Shown in pieces: positions 1 through 12,700 of a stretch of DNA of 64,000 nt. Every line of letters begins with the position of its first letter. The stretch's first letter is position 1. Made by a program: the position numbers and the translations under genes. Source of the stretch: Macrocystis pyrifera (lineage: Eukaryota; Sar; Phaeophyceae; Laminariales; Laminariaceae); the NCBI GenBank assembly GCA_031763025.1, contig JASSKH010000009.1:2294001-2358000 (forward strand), written 5' to 3'. The notes beneath the pieces were generated by a model. That model searched no databases, was not told the origin of the DNA, and was given only the letters and a program-made list of their open reading frames with translations.

Positions 1-646
1 TTAAAAAAATATAGCCACACTGGGTTTCTATAGTGAGCGCTCCACGACAACGGGGCACGGCAGGTCAACGATTGCCGTACGATTATACAATAGGAGGAAA
101 CCACTGAAATCACCTCATCGCCACCGTCATGAAAGGCCAACAAAATTGTCTCCGGTGCATAAATCCCGCCGTGAAACATCCCGCATTGCACGTCAATGTT
201 GCACTACAAAATGGGACGCAAGACCTTCGTGAGACAGCCCGCAAACTGAAATTCGCACGAACGCCAAGGCGATGCACTCAAGCCGTATTTCCGTTGCTGA
301 TATCGGCAAAAAAAAAAAGATTTTGAGGTACAAAGTTAGAGGTGCGTGGCGCCTACCGCGGTGCCACTTACAGCCTGAGGAAACAAAACACAGGCCCCGG
401 CTCGGTGGTCAGTAGAGGTTGCAGCAAAGCTCTACAGTAGAAGCACCACAAACACACAACACATGTACAACACTTGCAACGTACTTGCGACAATCTTATA
501 ACTAAGACACCTCGTTGTGTGACTGCTGATACAAGGAGAAAGCACCATAATGGACGAAAGTCCCGCAAGTACTTCCCTTGCTCTCTTTTCCGAATGCGCA
601 GAAAGCAAAAGTTGCGCAAGTCACAATTCTTGCGGGAGGTATTTAC
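1..646. other. Intron sequence of gene A at the window edge
   Basis: No exon was recognised on either strand in this stretch downstream of the 743-647 exon. It contains a short poly(A) tract near 309 and no repeat shared with the rest of the window that I could see. Confidence 0.4.
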
Positions 647-743
647 CGATGACCATGAAGGTGAAGAACCTCCATCCGTTTCCATCAGGGCTGAATCCGA
701 CCATGAAATAAACCACCGGAGCGAAGATGACGGAGCAGAACAC
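647..743 (-). CDS. Gene A exon: TMD1 late helices
   Basis: Acceptor AAAATGCAG, donor GTAAATAC. It encodes [20 protein letters not shown] and then a segment ending FFTFMVI plus one base. It continues in frame from LVNSALT, 2.35 kb upstream. It matches the family's I-x-Y-F-M-x-G-F region. Further exons would be at positions below 1. Confidence 0.9.
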
Positions 744-3700
744 CTGCATTTTTGTCGAACGTATTCGATCGAAGAAGAGTATCCCACCCCACCGCACCCC
801 ATCCCAAAACAGCGTGCGGCAAAACACCGTACACAAGAGCGGTTACTGAGTCCGCCCCGAGACCTTAAGAGTGGTGGTTCGCCGATGGGGGGTCCAGCGA
901 AAATCGAACCCCCGTGTTCACCCCCGCAGCACGACATATATCAGTATCTCCGACAAAACTGCTTTCCCGGAGAGATAAAAAAACGTAGTCACATAGCGAG
1001 TTAGGTGGACCCTTCCACGTCCTAGATGGCGGTGGCTACGCTTCCGAACAATAAATAGCAAAGTAACACGGTACCAGAGGTAGACGTTGGACCCTGCGGG
1101 TACCCGCCACAAGGGTACCCGTCAGTTTCTGGAGTCCGGACTCTACCCTACCCGCCGGAAATGCCATCTGGACAAAAGGGTACCCGGCAATTTCCAGATT
1201 TGTTTTTTTCAGCTTATTTCAGTGCCACGAATACTGAAGTTCAAGCGGAGGATAATGCGTACTACAGTTTTGATTATCGATTCGATACAGAAGCCGCCTA
1301 AACTCGACTTCTCGAGTACTACCCCATACTGCGTGGGCGTGTTACTGTAGGCAATCTGGAACCAGAAGAAGAGGGGACGCCAGCAGCGTGGACCCCTTTC
1401 CGGGAAAGCCTCGTTGTTGAACTGGGAGAGAGTTGTTGAGTCTCGGTCCGTGAGCGACATCACAGCTTTACGGCAGCACGACAGAGCAGAGTGACTAGAA
1501 ACAACAGAGGTCATGTCGAACGCAGCAAAACCTGCGGGTGCCACATCGCTCCCTTCCCGCCGCGGGTGTCGCTCCTCAACGACGACGTGAGCGAATGTTA
1601 ATCCAGGAAAAAATGCTCGGAAACACTCCGCGAAAGGCTCTGTACCGACTAGACGCGTTCCCGGGTGCTTCATACCACAAGCGCATACCTAAGCGCACAG
1701 TCACTGTCGAGGGGTTCGGAAAATCGTACACCGCGTTCCCACACGACACCCAACGGGTAGCAGAACCCCTAAGCACCTAGGCTAGAAGTTTGGGGACAAT
1801 AAAGAAGAGAAGGAACCCGCAGAAAGCATGAGAGTCAAACGAGCGACGACCTTGAGATAAGGGAAGGGCAAACAAGTATGAGTGTGATCTCATGCCGCAG
1901 CAGAGAGGCTTCATTGATCCCAAACTATGTACGAAATAACCTACGACGCAATGTTACAACAGTATTCTGAAACCAGAAAACGAGGGGACGCCAGCAGAGC
2001 GGACCCCTTTTAGAGAAAGCCTCATTGTTGTACTGGGAGAATGGTCGAGTCTCACTCCGTGAGCGATATCGTATATCTGCAACAGCACGACAAAGTAGAA
2101 CGAGGCTAGGCAAAACAGACTATCCTGCCCGCCATAGTTGGAATCGAGGTGCACCGTGGACAGCGACATCAGTTTTGCTAGTGTTTATTTTGCCGGGGTA
2201 CCTACTCTCTGCGACGAGGTGCCGAGGATACTTGTTGATTGCCAGACAATTAAGGCGGGAGTAGTAACCCTGGGTGAGAGTCTCTGGCTAGTCACAGCAG
2301 GAGGTCTTCTTGATCCCAAACTATATCCGAATCAACCCCCGACGCAGTGTTACAACAGGATCGAATACACTAAAAATGTAGACATGTTAAATATAGGGAG
2401 GCGATGGTTCACGGCTTCCCGCTTCGAAGACTGTGGTACACATTTTCCGACCCACCACGTACCGGATAGCGGGGAGTAGCGATACAAATACAGCGTTAGA
2501 AGTAGATCACATCTATATCGCTGAGTTGCCGTACACAATGTACGAGTATGATATATTGTCTAGAGGAACAATAGCATATCAACGCACGGTACCGCCTGTA
2601 CTTTCCGATGCAGACTCGAGTTTAAAAAAAAAAATTGGACATTTTGTTTCTGGTTTTTTTTTTCGACATTTTTCGTTTTTTATCTTGAATTTAGTGTGAA
2701 TTTTTATTGGCATCAAGTTAGTGAGATACTTTTATGTTTAAATTAGTGTGGTACATCATCTTGAATTTAGTGTAGAGTTTTCAGTCTTGAAGCTGGTGCG
2801 GTAATCTTATGCTGAAGTTTGTATCGGAACGACCCCGGCGGTTATTGTTGCACTTTTCATTTCAAACTTCGTGTAGGAGTGTTTGTCTTGAAGTCAAATA
2901 TTGTATGTTTTCGAAGTTAGTGTGGGGACGACCCGGGGCTGGAAACGCGTCCGAAATGTTGGAATCCCCTAAAATTTGAGGTGTAACAAGACTCCCAGAG
3001 GGTCACATTGCCGGAATTGCAATTGCTAGCTAGGGAGCCAAAGGCGGGGGCAGGGGTGGGGTATGAGGGGCTCCATTCCAACCATCACAGCTTACCGTCA
3101 AGGCGGAGTTGACGAGAGTGTCCGACGCGACCTCGCAAGAGGTGGGGTAGAATGCGGCCATCGATTGCTTGTAGAAAACTCCCCGCTGGCTGATGGCCGT
3201 GGGAATCTGGAAGGAAACGAACGGCCGGTTGAACGAACGACTGAACCACCAACCAAAAAAGCAGAAGGTCTGTGGGCTGAAAATAAAGACGTCTCTCATT
3301 CTGACCCCTGAGGGGTGGTATGTGGCGTTATGTTATAGGTGTTGGTTTCTATTTATTTCGACTATAGTTTATTGGCAAACGAACGAATGGTTGAAGGGGT
3401 ACACGAGGCAAGAGCGAAAAAGACGTCCTGCTTACGGTCGAGGCGGGGTCAATCGATCGAGCACCCGCCTTCTTTCACCCGCGCGAGGAGGGGAGGCCCC
3501 TGAGAGCGGTAGCTCCGGTCGCACCCACTGCCGCGGCCGAGGTTGAACGTGCGTACTGCTATTGCCGGGACATAATGTCGTTGTGCCTCGGGATTATCGA
3601 CGTTAACAGCACCTACCAACATAGTTCTGCGTATGCTCGTAGACTTGAAGCACGGAAAAGATGTCCGATTGGTTATACATTGTTTTTAGGCGAGGGCCGC

Positions 3701-6700
3701 TGCCACCAAAAAGCTGCATGGAACACTGTATTGTACCACCCACCCATCCGAACAAAAAACCTTGGCAACGACGCAGCACGGGGTACCACCGAACGACGAC
3801 TCGTCCCATTGGACGCAAGCAGACCCTGAGGGCTGCGCAAACCTGGTTGTATGAGCTCGCGGCTTTGAGAGGAATCTAACCTAGCTAATATCGGACGGAC
3901 ACATACAACACGCAGACACCAACCGTGCGGATACCGCGCGTGTGAACACGAACGCACCTGGGCCATCCCCGACATCGCCAGGAAGAACAGCGCGAAGAAG
4001 ATCAGCTGCAAAATAATGCGTGCAGTAGAACAGACAGCGCCGATCGAGGGGATTAGGTAAGCAGCGGGCGATCAACGTGCTCTCGATGCTCTGCATGCAT
4101 ACCCAAGCCGACGAGAAAATGTTCTTACTGTTAATACTTGTTGCCAGTCGCTTTCAGCCATCCAGGTCGAGCGAAGGCACTCCCGGAGGCTTTCCGACAA
4201 CAGGGCCTCGAAGCCCCACGACCGTTGTCAGCTCTCTTCTTCACACGTCCCGCCTATCGGGGGTCTATCATAAAAGGTCTGGACGCTATAGCTAAGGAGA
4301 CACCACAATCCCGCCGTCAAGAATTTCGCGTGGTGCCGACTACGCCAGTACATCGATGCATGACGATGTACGGCAATTACCCCAGCCAAGAGGACCTCCT
4401 CCACTGCGTATTCCTTTCCGTTCCGCCAAGTTTCCTGGCCGCACCAGGGAGTTGGTACAGCATTGCGTCGGGTGTTCCGCTGCCGGCTAATAGACGACCC
4501 GTCTCCAAGCCGCCGTCATCAAAACATCAAATTCCTCTACTTTCCTGGTGACATCGACGTCATGACTGCTATAGCGGCGAGGGTAATAACGCTTACTCAC
4601 ACCAAACTTGGCGTTGGCATCGTCCAGGTCGAGGTCGTAGAAGATCGATCCCACGATCAGTCCTGAGGCGGCGCGGTGCGCACACGAGGACGGCAGTAAC
4701 GGTCATCGACGAAAGGGTGAAGCAGGGTGCGAGCCGACAAGGTGCTGTGTTTGGCCAGCGCACGGCAGTGATCGCGTCGGCGGTGACCACACGCGATAAA
4801 GACAGGCGTGGACATAAGCGGTCCCGCTGTTCCGCGCAGGGCTGTTGCGGCAGCAGCCTCGAGCGAGCGGGCATGGTAACGCCCGCAGTCTAAACTCTGT
4901 CCGCGACAGCAGCCGCCACTACGTAGCCGGAATATCACACAGGTATGTAACCGCGACAACAATGATAGTGCGCGAAAACTTGTATCTCGCAGGGAAACGA
5001 GTGCGGTTGCTGTGGCGAGTGTAAATACTCGGGAGAATCGCCTCACCCATCACAAGCGCGCTCATGACCTGGCTCCTGATGTACGCCGTGTCCCTGAGCA
5101 ACAGCATGTGCTTCTTCTGCAGGCACAACTTCATGTGGTACCACCAGGACTTGGGGTACCTATTCTTGTGCACTGCGTCCCACTCCGCGCCGTCGAGCTC
5201 TCCCTTACCCGCCAGCTCCTTCACGACAATGTCCATGGTTGCAAAAGGTCAGACGCCAACAGTCGCGAAAGCAATTTAAGCCATGGCAGCAGCATCGCTC
5301 CGAACGAAACTCCAGCAGAAGGGGGACTGAAGATCCATCGCCGCTCACTATACGACAGCTGGGATCGGAGTACAACCCTTTTACAGTAGTACTGCACTGT
5401 ACCTAACGTATACTCGACTCTAATTCCAAGTCTTTTGTCCCCAAAACGGGAGTACGGTCCTATAGATGTTAGTAGCTTAAGGCGAGAGTAAAGCCACGGC
5501 ACACTTTCACAAAGGTCTCCCCGCAGCTCCGTGCCGTCGCGCTCGGCTAGCTCCGATAACCCGCGATAGACAAGAAAGCTACAAACGCAAAACAATATAT
5601 ATCTATCTATCTATGTATATTCACGTTTCCTCTTTGATTCATCGATACCAAGAACGCTACATACAGGCGCAAACCAGATATTCGTGTTTCATCCCTTGGA
5701 TCCATCGATCTGTGAGCCTAAAAAATACCGACCTTATACTCGTATGCACCACAACACATTAATCAATACGCAAGCCTCAAAACTACCGCCCTTGTAGACA
5801 CCAAAACAGGAACACCTAAACCTTGCCTTCTCGATGGCTTTCCCCCAGTCGCTTTGCAGCCACTTCGCATGGAACTCCTCGGCCGTCACGGGCACCTTGG
5901 CCAGGCCCAGGGCCATCCTCTCCGCGGGGTCGGCGCGGTAGGGTTCCCCGGCACTTCCAGTCAGCTCGACCAGCCAATCAGCCTCATCCTTTCGCGGGGG
6001 GCAGGTCAGTCTGGCAACCGAACAGAAACAAATGTATATAGCGGTCAGCAAATAACGTTTTGCACGAGCACCTTGCGATGCGCATTAATGCAAAACGTTG
6101 GAACGACGTTGGTTAGCGCCATGGCCACGCCAATGCAGGCTCGAGAGAACGCGCGAGAACAGTATAGGGGGAGGGATACTATTAACTGAAACATATTTAT
6201 CCGACGAGCAAGGGTAAGGAGGGTAACGCCCTCGGTCGAGAGCGGTTACCCTGCTATTACGGGGGACCATAGTTAACAGGACCAAATATTGTTGGTAAAA
6301 ATAGGGAAATATATAGGTTTTTGTGTTTACCGTAGGTCCTATTAACTATGGACCACCGTAATAGCGAAGAAATAACTTCAAAGGAGAGCGTGTAATAACA
6401 TGAGCGCCCTACAAGAACACGAGAGCAGTGTGAATGAAGGAAGGGAGGGCGGAGGGAGCCGAATCCAAAGCCCCAGATCGGTCAAAATCCACCGATTACA
6501 TTGCCTGGTTGCACTGGACCTCAGCTCCGCGTTCACCGCCCATCTTTCACTACAGTCTGTAATTTACAGTCGGTTAGCTCACTGCAACGCGAGCTCACGA
6601 TTTTCTGTCGACTTGAGCTGAAAACAAGATTGGAGAACGTCTGGCGTTTCTCGGCTATTAGAGAGCCATGTTCATAACAGCCATGCGATGGTTGTACATA

Positions 6701-9700
6701 CACTACAGCAACCACAACGCGAGAGACAAAATTCCGGGAGCCAGTGCCCTCTTACCCGAGAGTGTTGAAGTAAGGCACGATACCCTTGCGCTCGCCTTGG
6801 TAGATGATCCTGCCCTCCGCCATGAGGCAAATGTTGTCGAACAGCTCGAACGTCTGTTTGTCCGGTGCATTTGTCATCCAGCAGAGACGTAAAACAGCAC
6901 GCAAACGCAAAACACACTGAGGCACTTCAGGTTACCGAGCAATCGGGCGTACAGCAGAACTATGCCCTCGATGGACACTCGGGTGATCCCAACATAAAAC
7001 CCTTTGGTCTCTATAAACATGCAGAGTCGCCGACTGTGCTGTAGACTGAACACGTTAACATCGAAAGCTGTATACCGAGAACGCGCGTCCACAAGTTTCT
7101 CTCCCGAGGCTTGATTCATGTGCCCCACCCGCCAAGCGTGTCCGAGAGTCAAATGAGACCCAAACCCCTCTCCCTCATACATACCTGGTACGATACGTGG
7201 AAGCCCCGAAAAATCACGCGCTGCTCACAGTAAGTATGTTGGCCCCTCGAGTGCCACGGCCCCCTTCTTACATCTGACAAAGGCTTAACCGCATCTTTCT
7301 ATGAGAAGGTATTACTACAGTACAAGGGTAGTGGTGGCCTACCTCGGGAGGCGGCCAGAGGACCCACAGCGGCACCCGGGGAGGATACGGCCCCGTTCGC
7401 AAGTATTAAATTCTTCCATATGTCTACAACTCCAACGAAGCGGGGGACGAAAACCTACCTCGGGAGGGGGCTGAAGGAGAGCAACGACCACCGTATTGCG
7501 AAACACGCGCGATGCCGACTGTAGGACAAATGAGTGAGCACGGGTAGAAGGGCAGTGCGAAGAGGAAACAAGGCGTCGTGATATTCTTAGTGGCGTAACT
7601 GATATTTGATGCGGCAGGTTCGGATGACGTTTTGGTGCAACATGGTCCACCGGAGCACTTGCGGTGAAGCAAGAGCAATAGCTTCGTCGCCTGGCTACGC
7701 GGAAGTGACAAAACCATTTTCAGCGCCCTCGACAAGGGCGTCTGAAAGCTGCGGAAGGCAGCAGCTGGTCTAGAGGAACCCACCCACCCCTCCCTCAGAC
7801 CCACTATACCCCGTGCTTATAAAATCGCGCAGCGAACCAAAAAAGCCGTCGAGCAACAAGTAAGCGCTCCAACGGAAATGTACTACGTACGAGCATTTTT
7901 TAATCCGAAACCGGGAACGCAAAGAGGGCATCCCCGGAGTGGGAGAAATCCTGCTGGAATTTCAGAGGAAGTCAGTAATTGTCGCTTGCTTGGTGTAATA
8001 TCATGCCGTAGCAGAGAGGCCTCATGAATCCCAAACAATGTGCGAGTTAAGGCGAAGACGACAAGTGTCTGCAGCAGCCCCCCTACTACCTTGAGAGTCT
8101 GCATGATGTCGAAGGTCGTGCTGGTGTCGAGACCGGTGCTGATGCTGTCCATGAGGAACGTCGCCTGGGGGCCGCAGAGCATCTCGCCTGGTGACAATTT
8201 CCAGCGTGCGTCAAGATGGCGAGCCAAGCCACAAACGAACCAAGACGTGTTACGATGCAGTAGTAGTGTCCCCAAAGCATCAAGGGAAATAGCATTACAT
8301 CAAGGAGACGGCACACGTGTCTTATGCGACGGAGAAATAATCGTAGCCTGTGTTAGTCAAGGGACATCCGAGGTACATCCCCGGGCTTCCTGTGTGGATA
8401 TGGATCTTGCGGCGCTGCTGCCCCGTGAGCCACAATATATTAAATCAGGCTGAGCACAGCAGCGTTCGTATGGGGCACAACCCGAGGGGGATATCAAGGC
8501 AAAGGTTTCCGCTAAAAGCAAAACTACCATGGCGGTGTCATCAAGGACCGACAAGGTGGCAGCTAGTGGTTAGCTCAGCAGCGGGTCTTCCACGCCAAAT
8601 ACCAAAAGTACAGAAGCGGCTGATAATAATGCACCAGGTTGGAGTAATGGTTCGAATTGTTAGAGGCCCTTTTCGCCTGGTCCGACCGAAAAAAAAAAGT
8701 GTTGTCAATTGCTCGGACGCCGAGCTGTAACCCCTTCCGCCAGCTCATTCGGCAGGCGGAAGGAGAAGCGCTCAAAAACGGCGAAAATATCAAAACAAAA
8801 AATTCATGCTCGTACGAGGACAAAATTATCGACGCTAGAGGAACTTCTGAAGGGTGTGAAGAAATGAAAAAAAACACAAAGCAACTCTTGCCTCAATATT
8901 ATTAATAGTACAAGCACTCGTTCGCCGCCACTGTTCGCGCAGGAACGTGGTTCCTGGAGCCTTGGAGTCAAGAACCAAGGGGCAGTCATTGCGTTGTACC
9001 CCCCTGAATCCGCGAGACGACTACGACACACATATCTTCAATCGCGCCAGAATTCACAGATGACAGTAGCAGTGGCGGGAGAGGTGGAGGACTAATCAAG
9101 GTTCCCGCGGCCGCACGCCCACCCGGTCACTCCCCCACTCACCCAGGGTGACACGCCTGCGTTCCCCACCGCTCACTCCTCTCAGGTCGTTGTTACCCAC
9201 GATGGTGTCCTTAGCGTTGTATAGCCCCAGGTTCCGGATGATCATCTCCACCTGCGGAGGAAGCAGCGGTTGCACGAGCGACGACATCGTATATGCAACA
9301 TTATATTTTAGCCCTTATCGTAGGCACAGCAACGGCCTCTCCGCAAACGCAGCAACGGACAAAACGCAGGTTGATTGGTAAACAAAACTACTGCAGGCAT
9401 GTCCGTGTCGGGTGATCTGGGAGAGAGTAACAGTATCACGCTGTATAGCGACGACAAGGCTGAACAATACCCTTCGCCGGGGTGTCAAATTAATGGCATC
9501 ATACTGTAAAGCGGCGACATGGCTGAGCAATGCCCTTCGTTGGCAGACTGTGTCGTATTTTGCGAAACTGCTACTAATAGTAGTAGCACAGGCCACCGAT
9601 ACTAGCCCCCATACGAAAGAGCATGTCCTTGTACCTGCCCCCTCTGCTACTCTTTGCCCATTGCCTACAGACAAATAGTGCCCGTAGGGGAAGGACAGCG

Positions 9701-12700
9701 CCGCGTCACCTATGGAAGGGTCCAACTTCAGGCACTATTAAGGCTGTGAATCGCTGTGAAGGCGCGATTTAATTTGAATGTTTTTTTCGGCAAAGCCGAC
9801 AAAAACTCATAAAAACCAATGCACTAAACCGATGGTCGGCTCGAATTTGGAGTGAAACCGAACGAGCGAGGCGAGCCTCGCTCGCCCCCCCCCCCCCCCC
9901 CCACCTGGTGAAGGAGTCGACAAACACACCGTTATATAGCCGTAAAAAAGAGGTTAAGAAAATGAACCACCAATCAATCGCAACCGTTTTGCGATTCCGA
10001 TGTCGATTGAACGTACGACTGAAGAATCGAACGAATCGGTTGCGCTTCACGGCCCTGACAGGCACAACAATACCACACCAGAGGTTGCATTTGAGGGCTG
10101 CAGTCCCGTTTTGGTGACAAACCACTCAAATTCCAAGTCGTTTGTCTCCAGAACGGGACTGAAGTACTAAAAATGCCAAAAACAAAAAAGCTACCGGCGG
10201 ACCTGCTGCTGGGGGAAAAACAAAAACAAAAAGAGTGTTTATTTCTCAACAGGCGGCTAAGCTTCCACCGAAGAAAAGCCAAAACATTTCGTGGGCTGAC
10301 TAACTAAACCTTGACGCGCCACTACTACGGGAGAACCTAGTTAGCAGAACCAAACCATGCGTCATTGACATAGGGGGGCATGTGGGGTTTTAAGGCCCAT
10401 CGTGGGTTCTGATTAATACGGCCCCTCGTAAGAGTTGGCCGCCATCACCTTGAGGTTTTTCGCGTCCATCCATGCCACGAGGTCTTTCTGCTCGTCGCTC
10501 AAGTTCAAGTCCTTTCCATCAAAGTTTCCGAGGTGAGTCCCGCCCGCCATGGAGTCGAAGGCGAATTTGAGCGTCTCCTCGACCGTCATCGTCGGCAAGT
10601 GCCTGTCCACCTGAAGAAAAAAAAAACCGGTGTCGGTAAACGGGCAAGGGGTTGGACATGGATTCCAAGGACGTTGTATCCTTGTTCTGATCATCAACAA
10701 CGAAAATAACACTAGACCCACCAGTCGTCCGCGTTCACCTAGAAATTACCGCCAAAACGGTCAAACACGAAGCGCGTCATTCGCTTGATTCGTCGCGCAG
10801 ATACCGCAGATATCAGACCACGTAACGTGAAATGTTGCCGTGATTGGTCGCCACCGCATGATAGCGCCATCTCATACGCAGACGTTGCCATGGACGCGCT
10901 ACACCGGCCACTAACGGGAACGCCGGAGCCACTCGAACGAAAAACAAAGAGAGGGAACAAGCACGCGTTGTTTCCTGGATGCCCTCGGTGGCAAGCACCA
11001 TGGGGACCTACACATGGGGCTCTTCTTAAGAGTGCTCTACCGAACAGAGAAGGCGAAGAACAGGGTCGTCGGGCTTCAACAAAGGTGTAGTTCGACGATC
11101 GCGGCGAACAGCATGCCCAGTCTCACATCAGACCACAGTAGATGATACAAGGAGTAGCCGTCATACCCTGCATTTTCATGTCGCGTCATAATCAAGGGGC
11201 AGCGATGCTCTCTGATAAGACCCTATTCCAATCCAACGTCTCGCTTCGCTTGAACGAAGGCATGGGGCTCTCCGCAATCCTTTTAGGACTGCAGCCAGTC
11301 CTAGAAGGGATAGGCGTGCTCTACCGAACAGGTCAGTCGACGGACAGAGTCGTCGGGCTTCGACAGATCTCTAGTTCGACGATCGTGGTGAACAACAAGC
11401 CCGGTCTCACATCCGATTAGACGATACAAGGAGCACCTGTCACACCGTGTCACAACCAAGGAGCAGCGATACTCCCTGAAAGCAACCGACCAACGCCCCA
11501 ACGGGTAGGGTGAACCGTAACTGGACCAAGTCCGGCGGGAAGGCCTCATAGCTTAGGTTTGTGTTATGGGGTAAGCTCGCGCGAGTCCCACACTACCCGG
11601 AGGAGATGACTCTCCCGGGTGGCTATCTCCACCGCACCTGCCCCTCTCGGGGGTCGGGGGTCAGCTCGGGTCAACGTGCCCAAGCGCCAGTGGTAACAGC
11701 AGCCTGCTCTGATGTTGCTACGGGAGCCACGGGCTAAATTGACACCCGGCACGAAATTTGAGCGTGGAAGTGTGGTGAGCTTAAGCTTTATTTTTACCAA
11801 TTCGCCGGAAGACTTGAAAAAATAAAATAAAAAAACGTCTCACTTCGCTCGATCTATACCTGGTACGCGTTGAGAAGAGGCGGTAGCAAGCTTCGACTAC
11901 AAGAAATGGTTCACCGGAGAACCATGCCCACGCGCGCGACAGATCATGTCCCACCTTGAAAGCGTATGCGTAAATTGCCGCGATATTATCATGTAGGCTC
12001 AGTAAAGTGACAAGCTCGCGTTTAAAAAAACGCTTACGTAGCGCATGTCATACATATTTTTCTTCCCTGCGCTTCTTCCACGCAGGTGATACGTTTGCTT
12101 CTCTCACCTGTTCCACGAAATGCACCAGCTTGGGTAGCGAAAAATCCTTAGAGTCCTTGGTGCGACCATTGTACGTCACGTTCCCTGTGTGGACGTGTCC
12201 TGCGTCGTGCTTCAGCAATCCCGCCATGGACTTGAGCAGCGTCGACTGTTGATACGGTTATGTATGTATGCGTTCAGGGCAACCGTTGGATTCATGCGAG
12301 AGGTGACGCACAAAAAAAAACATCCTCGGGCAACCGCTGCGACAGCAGACGAAGTGCTCGACAGCAACATATTTGCTTCCGGCAACAAGCAGAAGTTTCT
12401 TAAGGACGCAAACAAGCACCCCCTTCATGGTGTTTCGACGCCCCAAAAGCTGTACTACATCCCAAAACAGACGCGCGCTACGTAGTACTGCTGGCAGCTC
12501 ATACCTCATTGCGCCCAATCACCAATCCCTAATGTCTCCAGCATCATGCACGAGAATTTCGTAACGCCTTCATACATAGCCTCACCGGTGTGATCCTTCC
12601 AACGTTCAGATTTTAGCAGCATTTACTTGCTCTACACCGGCGAAGATCAGAAAAGTGTAAGATATTACGTTTCAGCAGATTCTCTACATGTGTTGAAGCT

